In this document: piece after piece, positions 17,480-25,369 of the stretch
Layout of the letters: each line of letters begins with the position of its first letter
Numbering within the stretch: position 1 is the first letter of the stretch
Assembly: GCA_910586725.1 (NCBI GenBank)
Contig: CAJUJL010000029.1
Location: 1 to 34,603, forward strand
DNA from: an uncultured Lachnospiraceae bacterium
Lineage (GTDB): Bacteria > Bacillota > Clostridia > Lachnospirales > Lachnospiraceae
Direction: 5' to 3'
DNA: 34,603 nt
Notes under the pieces: generated by a model
The model's database searches: none
What the model was told of the DNA's origin: nothing
Seen by the model: only the letters and a program-made list of their open reading frames with translations
Made by a program: the position numbers and the translations under genes

Positions 17480-17965
17480 GTGAGCGGCAAGCGACAGGAT
17501 TATATTAGTTGGGACGAATATTTTATGGGGGTGGCAGTGCTCTCCGGGATGCGTTCAAAAGATCCGGGCACACAGGTAGGGGCATGTATTGTCAGCAATG
17601 ACAATAAAATTCTTTCTATGGGGTATAACGGGTTTCCTGCGGGATGTTCGGATGATGATTTTCCCTGGGCCAGGGAAGGGGAGCCTTTAGAAAGCAAATA
17701 CTTGTATTCCACTCACAGTGAGCTGAATGCCATTTTAAACTACCGGGGCGGCAGCTTAGAGGGGGCAAAGATTTATGTGTCTTTGTTTCCCTGCAACGAA
17801 TGCGCAAAAGCAATCATTCAGTCGGGAATCAAAACGATTGTATATGATTCGGATAAATATGCCGATACGCCATCGGTAATTGCGTCAAAACGCATGCTGG
17901 ATTCCGCGGGCGTTACATATTATCAATACAGGCGTACGGACAGGAAAGTTTGTCTGAATTTGTAA
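17480..17965 (+). CDS. deoxycytidylate (dCMP) deaminase family protein
   Basis: A 161-residue zinc deaminase, converting dCMP to dUMP and feeding thymidylate synthesis. Zinc and catalytic residues are visible: H79 and E81 in THSELNAIL, and C105 and C108 in PCNECA. GTG at 17480 is the start because AAGGAGG is five bases upstream; a longer in-frame ATG at 17405 lies inside upp and is unlikely. It resembles the ComEB/dCMP deaminase group. With upp it forms a pyrimidine pair placed just ahead of the ATP synthase genes. Confidence 0.92.
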   Translation: MSGKRQDYISWDEYFMGVAVLSGMRSKDPGTQVGACIVSNDNKILSMGYNGFPAGCSDDDFPWAREGEPLESKYLYSTHSELNAILNYRGGSLEGAKIYVSLFPCNECAKAIIQSGIKTIVYDSDKYADTPSVIASKRMLDSAGVTYYQYRRTDRKVCLNL

Positions 17966-17981
17966 AAAAGGAGAACGCCGC

Positions 17982-18233
17982 ATGAAATACAGGAAAAATG
18001 TGTACCAGTCATTTATGATGGTGATGCAGTTTGGAATCAATATGATTGTCCCTATTCTCATGTGCACCATGTTGGGGGTATATATCGGAAAGAAATTTGA
18101 TATGCTGTTTATAGTGGCGCCGTTGTTTTTTATCGGCGCGCTGGCGGGTTTTCGAAATATTTACAGGATGGCGAAGAAAATATTCGAACAGGAAAGCGAC
18201 AGGGATACGAAGAATGTTAAAAAGACTAAATAA
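17982..18233 (+). CDS. atpZ: AtpZ/AtpI-family F0F1-ATPase accessory membrane protein
   Basis: An 83-residue protein with two predicted membrane helices (about 10-35 and 41-62) and a charged C-terminal tail. It matches the short AtpZ group found at the head of atp operons, thought to help Mg2+ or Ca2+ entry or c-ring assembly with AtpI. AAAGGAG precedes the ATG. It overlaps the next gene by 20 bases, implying translational coupling. Confidence 0.75.
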   Translation: MKYRKNVYQSFMMVMQFGINMIVPILMCTMLGVYIGKKFDMLFIVAPLFFIGALAGFRNIYRMAKKIFEQESDRDTKNVKKTK

Positions 18234-18624
18234 GGCGCTGCCGGCGCTTTTGCTTGGAATCGTTCTGTACGGCATGGCGGCTCAGCTGATCGGCGTATGG
18301 CTGACAGAAGATAAATTACAGTATTCATGCGGACTGTGGATCGGCGTTGCTTTAGCGATTGGCATGGCGGTCCATATGGCTGTTGTTCTGGAGGATGCCG
18401 TTAGCGTTGGCAGCAGCCAGGGAAAGTTAGTTGCGATGTCGCTGCTTCGTTATGCGGTGGTCGTGCTTGTGTTTTTTTGTATCATGAAGTTTGGCATTGG
18501 GAATCCGATCGCTGCATTTGTGGGCGTTATGGGCTTAAAAATAGCCGCCTATCTGCAGCCGTCTATTCATAAAATTTTATCAAAAAGGAAGGGGAGTGAG
18601 GAGGTTTCCGCAGATAAAGAATGA
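18214..18624 (+). CDS. atpI: ATP synthase subunit I (c-ring assembly factor)
   Basis: A 136-residue protein with four hydrophobic segments and basic ends, as in AtpI, the membrane chaperone that helps assemble the c-ring. Its position between atpZ and atpB is canonical. Ribosome binding near the ATG is weak, so it probably relies on coupling to atpZ. AtpI sequences diverge widely, so the call rests largely on size, topology and place. Confidence 0.78.
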   Translation: MLKRLNKALPALLLGIVLYGMAAQLIGVWLTEDKLQYSCGLWIGVALAIGMAVHMAVVLEDAVSVGSSQGKLVAMSLLRYAVVVLVFFCIMKFGIGNPIAAFVGVMGLKIAAYLQPSIHKILSKRKGSEEVSADKE

Positions 18625-18658
18625 AACAATCGGAATAATAAATTGAGGAGGTGAAAAT

Positions 18659-19381
18659 TTGAGTAATGCAATTTTGATGGCTTCTGGCGGTGCGGATATT
18701 GACATTATGGTGCATGGGCTGATTTCCTATGAGATATTCGGACAGACCTGCTGGATTACGACGACGCATGCATGCGCGTTGATCGTTATGGTGATCCTGA
18801 TCGGGTTTTTCATAGTTGCGAACAGGAAAATCAAGCATGCAAAGGAAGTGCCGGATGGCTTTCAGAATGTGATAGAGCTGATTGTAGAAATGTTAGATAA
18901 AATGGTAAAAGGGGTTATGGGAGTCAATTCTTCCAAATTTGCCAATTATATCAGCACTATTTTTATTTTCATTCTGATGAGCAATATATCCGGTATCTTT
19001 GGATTGAGGCCGCCAACCGCAGACTACGGCGTAACATTTGCGCTCGGCGTAATGACTTTTTGCCTGATTCATTTTAACAAATTCAAGCATCAGCATGTAT
19101 CGGGAGTTTTGAAGGGATTGTGTGATCCGTGGCCAATCTGGGCGCCGATTAATATTATCAGTGATCTTGCGGTTCCGGTATCTTTGTCTTTGCGTCTGTT
19201 TGCAAACATTTTATCGGGAACGATTATTATGGCGCTTGTTTACGGTCTGCTTGGCTGGATAGCGACATTTTGGCCATCCGTGCTTCATGTGTATTTTGAC
19301 CTGTTCTCAGGAGCGATTCAGACTTATGTATTCTGTATGTTGACTATGACATATATCAACGATGCAATTGGTTCAGAGTAA
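18659..19381 (+). CDS. atpB: ATP synthase F0 subunit a
   Basis: A 240-residue integral membrane subunit that forms the ion half-channels against the c-ring. The essential Arg is R179 in LSLRLFANILSG, and the helix ending QTYVFCMLTMTYI is typical. Translation starts at TTG (18659), which is five bases after a strong AGGAGGTG. There is no ATG near the start that fits better. Part of the atpZ-atpC operon. Confidence 0.95.
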   Translation: MSNAILMASGGADIDIMVHGLISYEIFGQTCWITTTHACALIVMVILIGFFIVANRKIKHAKEVPDGFQNVIELIVEMLDKMVKGVMGVNSSKFANYISTIFIFILMSNISGIFGLRPPTADYGVTFALGVMTFCLIHFNKFKHQHVSGVLKGLCDPWPIWAPINIISDLAVPVSLSLRLFANILSGTIIMALVYGLLGWIATFWPSVLHVYFDLFSGAIQTYVFCMLTMTYINDAIGSE

Positions 19382-19418
19382 ACAATATTTCAATTTATCA
19401 AACAGGAGGAATTATATT

Positions 19419-19676
19419 ATGAATATTTCAGGAAATGACTTAATTTTAGCATGTTCAGCAATTGGTGCGGGTCTTGCGGTTATCGCAGGTATCGGACCTG
19501 GTGTAGGACAGGGTATTGCAGCCGGTTATGCGGCAAATGCGGTAGGAAGAAATCCGGGAGCGAAATCAGACATTACTTCCACGATGTTATTGGGGCAGGC
19601 CGTTGCGGAGACGACAGGTCTTTATGGTCTGCTTGTTGCGATTCTCTTGCTTTTCGTAAAACCATTGACATGGTAA
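19419..19676 (+). CDS. atpE: ATP synthase F0 subunit c, sodium-type signature
   Basis: An 85-residue hairpin of two membrane helices that oligomerises into the rotor ring. ATG at 19419 follows AGGAGG; an upstream in-frame ATG at 19362 is inside atpB. Ion-site residues match the Na+-binding pattern of Ilyobacter-type rings: P27-x3-Q31 in helix one, and V62, E64, T65, T66 and Y69 in AVAETTGLY of helix two (Thr65 where Ilyobacter has Ser). Proton rings usually lack this Gln plus Ser/Thr set. Na+ coupling is therefore inferred with fair confidence. Confidence 0.96.
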   Translation: MNISGNDLILACSAIGAGLAVIAGIGPGVGQGIAAGYAANAVGRNPGAKSDITSTMLLGQAVAETTGLYGLLVAILLLFVKPLTW

Positions 19677-19762
19677 TCCCCTCTGGGAAGTTTTCTGTGC
19701 AAAAGAGACGCGCAGGAATAACGGTCGAAATGAAAATTGCGGAAAGGAGGGTGAACTTCTAA

Positions 19763-20281
19763 ATGGTGGATAGATTGTTTGGACTGGATATGCAGCTGAT
19801 TATGGATGCGATTCAGTTTGGTGCTTCGGTGTTTGTGCTGTTTTTGCTGGCAAGTTATTTCTTGTTTAATCCGGCCCGCAAGCTGTTGAAAGACAGGCAG
19901 GAAGGAATTAAGAAGAATATAGACGACGCAAATGCGGACAAAGAGAGCGCGGCAGCGTTAAAGGCACAGTACGAGGCAAAATTAAAGGGCATTGATAAAG
20001 AGGCAGAGCAGATCTTAAGCGAAGCGCGCCAGAAAGCTTTGAAAAATGAAGCCAAAATTATAGATGAGGCGAAGGAAGAAGCCGCCCGAATTATTTTAAG
20101 AGCCAACGAAGAGGCTGAGCTTGAGAAGAAGAGGGCAATTGACGAGGTGAAACAGGAAATGATTGCCGTAGCTTCCATGATGGCGGCCAAAGTAGTTGCA
20201 GCTTCGATTGATACAAAGATTCAGGATACGCTTGTGGATGAAACTTTGAAAGAAATGGGTGATTCAACATGGCTAAGCTAG
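19763..20281 (+). CDS. atpF: ATP synthase F0 subunit b
   Basis: A 172-residue peripheral stalk subunit: one N-terminal membrane helix (about 12-36) ending in FLFNPARKLL, then a long charged, Ala/Glu/Lys-rich coiled coil. Preceded by AAAGGAGGG with an eleven-base gap to the ATG. It follows an 86-base spacer after atpE and overlaps atpH by 13 bases. Confidence 0.95.
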   Translation: MVDRLFGLDMQLIMDAIQFGASVFVLFLLASYFLFNPARKLLKDRQEGIKKNIDDANADKESAAALKAQYEAKLKGIDKEAEQILSEARQKALKNEAKIIDEAKEEAARIILRANEEAELEKKRAIDEVKQEMIAVASMMAAKVVAASIDTKIQDTLVDETLKEMGDSTWLS

Positions 20282-20835
20282 TATCAAAAACATACGGTGA
20301 TGCATTATTTGAAATTGCGGCAGAGTCCGGAAAGATGGATGACTTTTGCGAAGAGGCGCAGGGCGTGCTTGCCGTTTTAAAAGAGAATGCTGAAATTTCC
20401 AAATTGATGAATCATCCGAAAATTGTAAAAGAAGAAAAAATTCAAATAATAGAGAAGCTTTTCAAAGGACGAATCGGCGATGAACTGGTAGGCCTTATGC
20501 GCATGGTTGTCGATAAAGGACATTTTGGCGAGATAGAATCGGTGCTTTTGTATTTTATTGCGGAAGTAAAGGAATCCAAAAATATCGGAACCGCATATGT
20601 GACGACGGCAATGGAATTGTCTGACGCCCAGAAAGCGCAGATAGTGGAAAAACTGATTCAGACGACAAAATACGTGGAATTTGAAATGCACTATGACGTA
20701 GACGCCGCATTGATTGGCGGCATGGTGATTCGAATCAAGGACCGGGTTGTAGACAGCAGCATTCGGACAAAGATTTACGACCTGTCCAGAGAATTATCCA
20801 AAATTCAGTTGAAAGTAGGTGAATGCGCTCCATGA
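20269..20835 (+). CDS. atpH: ATP synthase F1 subunit delta
   Basis: A 188-residue subunit of the OSCP/delta family linking the b stalk to the top of F1. The N-terminal helical domain (about 1-105) and the C-terminal part ending with GGMVIRIKDRVVDSSIRTK match the family. It overlaps atpF by 13 bases, and its TGA overlaps the preferred atpA ATG (ATGA at 20832). Confidence 0.94.
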   Translation: MAKLVSKTYGDALFEIAAESGKMDDFCEEAQGVLAVLKENAEISKLMNHPKIVKEEKIQIIEKLFKGRIGDELVGLMRMVVDKGHFGEIESVLLYFIAEVKESKNIGTAYVTTAMELSDAQKAQIVEKLIQTTKYVEFEMHYDVDAALIGGMVIRIKDRVVDSSIRTKIYDLSRELSKIQLKVGECAP

Positions 20836-22337
20836 ATTTAAGACCAGAAGAGATCAGTTCTGTGATTAAAGAGCAAATAAAAAGATACGCGGCGCAGCTT
20901 CAGGTGGCAGATGTGGGTACCGTTATTCAGGTGGCGGATGGTATTGCCCGTATCCACGGTCTGGAGAATGCAATGCAGGGAGAACTTCTTGAATTCCCCG
21001 GTGAAGTGTATGGAATGGTATTAAACCTTGAAGAAGATAATGTCGGAGCCGTATTGTTAGGCGATTCAAGGAGCATTAACGAAGGAGATACCGTTAAGAC
21101 GACGGGAAGGGTAGTGGAAGTTCCGGTTGGCGACGCCATGTCAGGGCGCGTAGTCAATGCGCTTGGCCAGCCAATTGATGGAAAAGGCCCCATCCAGACA
21201 GACAAATACCGTAAAATTGAACGTGTGGCAAGCGGCGTTATTTCCAGAAAATCCGTTGATACTCCGCTGCAGACAGGAATCAAAGCGATCGACGCCATGG
21301 TGCCGATCGGACGCGGACAGCGTGAGCTGATTATCGGCGACAAACAGACCGGTAAGACGGCGATCGCGATTGATACGATCATCAATCAAAAAGGCAAAGA
21401 CGTAAAATGTATCTATGTTGCAATCGGTCAGAAGGCTTCTACCGTTGCATCTATCGTAAAGACGCTTGAAGAATTTGGCGCAATGGCCTATACGACGGTT
21501 GTCGCATCTACGGCGAGCGAGCTTGCTCCACTGCAGTATATCGCTCCGTATTCCGGATGCGCCATTGGAGAAGAGTGGATGGAGAACGGACAGGATGTGC
21601 TCGTTGTATACGACGATTTGAGCAAACATGCCGCCGCATACCGTACGCTTTCCCTGTTATTGAAAAGACCGCCGGGACGTGAAGCTTATCCGGGCGATGT
21701 ATTTTATCTGCATTCGAGATTATTAGAGCGTGCGGCAAAATTAAACGACAGCCTGGGCGGAGGTTCTTTAACGGCGCTTCCGATTATTGAGACGCAGGCG
21801 GGCGATGTATCCGCATACATTCCGACCAACGTAATTTCGATTACAGACGGCCAGATATATCTGGAAACAGACATGTTTAACGCAGGATTCCGGCCGGCGA
21901 TCAACGCAGGTCTTTCCGTATCCCGCGTAGGTGGGGCGGCGCAGATCAAGGCGATTAAGAAAATCGCGGCTCCGATTCGTGTGGAGCTTGCGCAGTACCG
22001 TGAATTGGCGGCGTTTTCACAGTTCGGATCCGAGTTGGACGATGATACAAAAGAAAAGCTTGCACAGGGCGAGAGAATCCGCGAGATTTTGAAACAGCCG
22101 CAGTATCAGCCGATGCCGGTTGAAAACCAGGTTGTCATTATTTATGCGGCAACGAAGAAATATCTCATTGACATACCGGTGGAAGATATTCTTCGTTTCC
22201 AGGATGAGCTCTTTAGTTATGTGGAAACGAAATATCCGGAGATTTTAGAATCCATCCGCAAGACAAAAGAGATGTCAGGTGATAATGAAAAAGCATTAAT
22301 CAAAGCGATTGAGGAGTGCAAAGCTTCTTTCAGGTAG
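20832..22337 (+). CDS. atpA: ATP synthase F1 subunit alpha
   Basis: A 501-residue non-catalytic nucleotide-binding subunit. Walker A is GDKQTGKT (169-176), and SVSRVGGAAQ near the C-terminal third holds the alpha Arg that reaches the beta site. ATG at 20832 is preferred to 20823 because the product then begins NLRPEEISSVIK like its relatives and the AGGTGA site is better spaced. Followed by a 73-base spacer that resembles the one after atpG. Confidence 0.97.
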   Translation: MNLRPEEISSVIKEQIKRYAAQLQVADVGTVIQVADGIARIHGLENAMQGELLEFPGEVYGMVLNLEEDNVGAVLLGDSRSINEGDTVKTTGRVVEVPVGDAMSGRVVNALGQPIDGKGPIQTDKYRKIERVASGVISRKSVDTPLQTGIKAIDAMVPIGRGQRELIIGDKQTGKTAIAIDTIINQKGKDVKCIYVAIGQKASTVASIVKTLEEFGAMAYTTVVASTASELAPLQYIAPYSGCAIGEEWMENGQDVLVVYDDLSKHAAAYRTLSLLLKRPPGREAYPGDVFYLHSRLLERAAKLNDSLGGGSLTALPIIETQAGDVSAYIPTNVISITDGQIYLETDMFNAGFRPAINAGLSVSRVGGAAQIKAIKKIAAPIRVELAQYRELAAFSQFGSELDDDTKEKLAQGERIREILKQPQYQPMPVENQVVIIYAATKKYLIDIPVEDILRFQDELFSYVETKYPEILESIRKTKEMSGDNEKALIKAIEECKASFR

Positions 22338-22393
22338 AACAGGCGCCCGTGGGGGCATCCCTTTATGCGCAATAAGCAGCGCAAAAATAAGGA
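22335..22393 (+). repeat. spacer A upstream of atpG, sharing end motifs with spacer B
   Basis: TAGAACAGGCG begins at the atpA stop codon (22335-22345) and AAAAATAAGGA lies at 22383-22393. Between them GCCC-GTGG-GGGC (22345-22356) can form a small hairpin. Both end motifs recur in the spacer after atpG. Confidence 0.5.
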
Positions 22394-22410
22394 AAAGGCA
22401 GGTGAAAAAT

Positions 22411-23265
22411 ATGGCCTCAATGAGAGACATTAAGCGAAGAAGAAGCAGCATACAAAGTACGCAGCAAATCACGAAAGCCATGAAGCTTGTTTCTACCGTT
22501 AAACTGCAGAAAGCGAAAAACCGCGCAGAAGAAACGAATCCATATTTTAATTACATGTATCAGACCGTAGTTTCCATGCTCAAAAGGTCCGGTACGATTA
22601 TGCATCCCTACTTAAAAGCCGGAACGTCGGCGAAGAAAGCGGTAGTCGTCATTACGTCTAACCGGGGACTTGCCGGCGGGTATAACTCCAATGTTGTAAA
22701 ACTTGTTTTAGACAGCGGACTGAAAAAAGAAGATCTTAAGATTTATGCAATCGGTAACAAAGGAAGGGAAGCGCTTGAGCGGCGGGGATATGAAATTGCC
22801 GCCGATTATTCGGGGATCATCGACGCACCCGCTTATGAAGACGCGGCGGCGGTCTGCGCCGAGGTGTTAAAAGCCTTTCAAAATGAAGAAATCGGCGAGA
22901 TTTATCTGGCATATACGCATTTTAAAAACACAGTAAGCCATGAGCCGAAATTAATCAAACTGCTTCCGGTGGAATTGGACAATTCAGAAGAACAGGAAGA
23001 CTCCAATATACTGATGAATTATGAGCCAAGCGACGAAGAGGCTCTGGATATGATTATTCCCAAATATGTTACGAGCCTGTTTTATGGAGCGCTGGTAGAG
23101 GCGGTTGCCAGTGAAAACGGCGCCCGCATGCAGGCGATGGATTCTGCGACAAGCAATGCAGAAGAAATGATTAGTGATTTGTCATTGAAATACAACAGAG
23201 CGCGTCAGGGCTCAATTACACAGGAATTAACAGAAATTATCGCAGGCGCATCGGCGATCTCTTAG
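22411..23265 (+). CDS. atpG: ATP synthase F1 subunit gamma
   Basis: A 284-residue central rotor shaft. The N-terminal helix starts MASMRDIKRRRSSIQSTQQI and the C-terminal helix carries the conserved NAEEMISDLSLKYNRARQGSITQEL pattern in two halves. ATG at 22411 follows AGGTG; the longer in-frame start at 22309 lies in atpA and is rejected. Flanked on both sides by spacers with matching end motifs. Confidence 0.96.
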   Translation: MASMRDIKRRRSSIQSTQQITKAMKLVSTVKLQKAKNRAEETNPYFNYMYQTVVSMLKRSGTIMHPYLKAGTSAKKAVVVITSNRGLAGGYNSNVVKLVLDSGLKKEDLKIYAIGNKGREALERRGYEIAADYSGIIDAPAYEDAAAVCAEVLKAFQNEEIGEIYLAYTHFKNTVSHEPKLIKLLPVELDNSEEQEDSNILMNYEPSDEEALDMIIPKYVTSLFYGALVEAVASENGARMQAMDSATSNAEEMISDLSLKYNRARQGSITQELTEIIAGASAIS

Positions 23266-23336
23266 AACAGGCGACAGGTTTGGCATAAGAGGAGACCCGA
23301 AAGGGTATCGCGCGATGTACCGAGTAAAAATAAGGA
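23263..23336 (+). repeat. spacer B upstream of atpD, sharing end motifs with spacer A
   Basis: TAGAACAGGCG starts at the atpG stop codon (23263-23273) and AAAAATAAGGA lies at 23326-23336, just ahead of the atpD ribosome binding site. Between them ACCC-GAAA-GGGT (23295-23306) forms a hairpin with a GNRA-type loop. Confidence 0.5.
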
Positions 23337-23349
23337 GTGATAAAGAAAG

Positions 23350-24741
23350 ATGGCAGAAAAGAATATAGGTAAAATCACTCAGATTATCGGCGCCGTTCTG
23401 GATATTAAATTTTCAGAAGGAAATCTGCCGGAGATTAACGATGCTATCAATGTTGCCATGAACGACGGTAAAAATCTGGTAGTGGAAGTATCTCAGCATC
23501 TGGGTGATGATACGGTCAGGTGTATTGCCATGGGTTCTACAGACGGCCTTGTCCGCGGCATGGATGCGGAAGCTACGGGAGCTCCCATCAGCGTGCCGGT
23601 CGGTGAGAATACTTTAGGACGTATGTTTAATGTTTTAGGGGAGCCAATTGACGAAGTAAAGCCTCCCAAAAACGTAGAATACTGGCCGATCCACAGAAAA
23701 GCGCCTTCCTTTGAAGAACAGTCGACTTCTCAGGAGATGCTTGAGACGGGCATCAAAGTCGTGGATTTGCTCTGTCCTTACCAAAAAGGCGGAAAAATCG
23801 GACTTTTCGGCGGCGCCGGCGTAGGCAAGACCGTATTGATTCAGGAGTTGATTCATAATATTGCAACGGAGCACGGCGGATATTCCGTATTTACGGGCGT
23901 AGGGGAGCGTACCAGAGAAGGAAACGACCTTTACTACGAAATGAAAGAATCCGGCGTTATCGATAAAACTACCATGGTGTTCGGCCAGATGAACGAGCCG
24001 CCCGGAGCAAGAATGCGCGTAGGACTTTCGGGACTTACGATGGCGGAATATTTCCGTGACAAAGGCGGAAAAGACGTTCTTTTGTTTATCGACAATATTT
24101 TCCGTTTTACGCAGGCAGGCTCTGAGGTTTCCGCATTGCTTGGACGTATGCCTTCGGCGGTAGGTTATCAGCCTACCCTGCAGACAGAGATGGGTACGCT
24201 GCAGGAGCGCATCACTTCCACAAAAAACGGATCCATTACGTCTGTGCAGGCAGTATACGTGCCGGCCGACGACTTAACCGACCCGGCTCCGGCCACTACG
24301 TTTGCGCATCTGGATGCGACGACGGTTCTGGAGCGTTCCATTGCGGAACTTGGCATTTATCCGGCGGTAGATCCGCTTGGATCCACTTCACGTATTTTAG
24401 ACCCGCGTATTGTGGGACAGGAGCATTTTGAAGTTGCCCGCGGCGTACAGGAGATTTTGCAGAAGTACAAAGAACTTCAGGATATTATCGCAATTCTTGG
24501 TATGGATGAGTTGTCCGAAGACGACAAACTTGTGGTAAACCGTGCAAGAAAAGTACAGAGATTCTTATCCCAGCCGTTCTTTGTAGCAACGCAGTTTACC
24601 GGCCTTGATGGCAAATACGTTCCGATCGCCGAGACGGTAAGAGGATTCAAAGAAATTCTTGACGGCAAGTTAGACGATGTGCCCGAGAGCCATTTCTTAA
24701 ACGCAGGAACGATTGATGAAGTGCGCGCCCGCGTGAAGTAA
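23350..24741 (+). CDS. atpD: ATP synthase F1 subunit beta (catalytic)
   Basis: A 463-residue catalytic subunit. Walker A GGAGVGKT (154-161), the catalytic Glu in GERTREGND (185-193), Walker B LLFIDNIFRF (244-253) and the DELSEED lever, here DELSEDD (386-392), are all present. AAGGAG precedes the ATG. Length is normal. Confidence 0.98.
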   Translation: MAEKNIGKITQIIGAVLDIKFSEGNLPEINDAINVAMNDGKNLVVEVSQHLGDDTVRCIAMGSTDGLVRGMDAEATGAPISVPVGENTLGRMFNVLGEPIDEVKPPKNVEYWPIHRKAPSFEEQSTSQEMLETGIKVVDLLCPYQKGGKIGLFGGAGVGKTVLIQELIHNIATEHGGYSVFTGVGERTREGNDLYYEMKESGVIDKTTMVFGQMNEPPGARMRVGLSGLTMAEYFRDKGGKDVLLFIDNIFRFTQAGSEVSALLGRMPSAVGYQPTLQTEMGTLQERITSTKNGSITSVQAVYVPADDLTDPAPATTFAHLDATTVLERSIAELGIYPAVDPLGSTSRILDPRIVGQEHFEVARGVQEILQKYKELQDIIAILGMDELSEDDKLVVNRARKVQRFLSQPFFVATQFTGLDGKYVPIAETVRGFKEILDGKLDDVPESHFLNAGTIDEVRARVK

Positions 24742-24752
24742 GGGGTGATGGC

Positions 24753-25166
24753 ATGGCAGATAATGAAAAAATGTTTCAGGTAAAAATCATAACGCCGGAC
24801 CGGGTGTTTTACACTGGAGAGGCGGAGATGGTGGAATTTAACACCAGTTCCGGTCAGATCGGCGTTTATAAGAAACATATCCCGCTGACTACCGTATTAG
24901 AACCGGGGGCAGTTATCATTCATGAGGCGGACGGCGAAAAGATAGCGGCAGTCCATGCAGGATTCGCAGAAGTTCTGCCGGAGCAGGTCACGCTTCTGGC
25001 AGAGATTGCGGAATGGTCGGAAGAGATTGACATGAAACGCGCCGAGGCTGCCAAAGAGAGAGCGCTGGAGCGTCTGCAGGCAAAAACGGCGGATATAGAT
25101 ATTGCCCGTGCGGAGTTTGCGTTGCGGAAAGCTTTGACGCGCATTGATGTAAAGGATATGAAATAA
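24753..25166 (+). CDS. atpC: ATP synthase F1 subunit epsilon
   Basis: A 137-residue subunit with an N-terminal beta sandwich (about 5-88, including the SGQIGVYKKHIPL segment) and a C-terminal two-helix regulatory part (about 92-135). It follows atpD by eleven bases, is preceded by AGGGGTGATGG, and ends the operon before a terminator. Confidence 0.95.
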   Translation: MADNEKMFQVKIITPDRVFYTGEAEMVEFNTSSGQIGVYKKHIPLTTVLEPGAVIIHEADGEKIAAVHAGFAEVLPEQVTLLAEIAEWSEEIDMKRAEAAKERALERLQAKTADIDIARAEFALRKALTRIDVKDMK

Positions 25167-25179
25167 GCATATAAATACG

Positions 25180-25207
25180 AAACCCGGCGGTATTATGGCC
25201 GGGTTTT
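25180..25207 (+). terminator. rho-independent terminator of the atp operon
   Basis: AAACCCGGC (25180-25188) pairs with GCCGGGTTT (25198-25206) around a nine-base loop, with TTTT at the 3' side. It closes the long co-directional run that started at sua5. Confidence 0.85.
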
Positions 25208-25245
25208 GTCGTTTCACGAGAATAGATTTTGGTTTGGATATGTGT

Positions 25246-25285
25246 TGACAACTGTCTTGTCAGTTAAAATGATGTGTGCTATAAT
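25246..25285 (+). promoter_or_regulatory. nadA promoter with overlapping candidate NiaR operator
   Basis: TTGTCA (25257-25262), 17 bases, TATAAT (25280-25285) with TGC in front (extended -10). The -35 hexamer is the right arm of a perfect dyad TGACAA-CTGTC-TTGTCA (25246-25262). The last gene of this operon encodes NiaR, the niacin-responsive repressor, so a protein bound here would block the -35 element. The promoter is clear; the operator assignment is inference. Confidence 0.72.
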
Positions 25286-25323
25286 GCCATAGATACATAC
25301 TTTTGGCAGGATTGCCGGGAAAA

Positions 25324-25358
25324 GGCAGAGCAGATCGTATATCTGCGGCGGCTCTGCC
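25324..25358 (+). promoter_or_regulatory. two-tier leader hairpin next to the nadA ribosome binding site
   Basis: GGCAGAGC (25324-25331) pairs with GCTCTGCC (25351-25358), and inside it CAGAT (25331-25335) can pair with ATCTG (25341-25345). The hairpin ends directly before the GGGAGG ribosome binding site. No T-run follows, so it is not a terminator; it might set translation or message stability. Confidence 0.5.
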
Positions 25359-25369
25359 GGGAGGAAAAT

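Noticed and set aside
19677..19762. Spacer between atpE and atpF as a third copy of the atpG-flanking spacers
   Set aside because: It lacks both 11-base end motifs and has no comparable hairpin.
25245..25250. Consensus TTGACA as the nadA -35
   Set aside because: It is 29 bases from the TATAAT; TTGTCA at 25257 gives the correct 17-base spacing.
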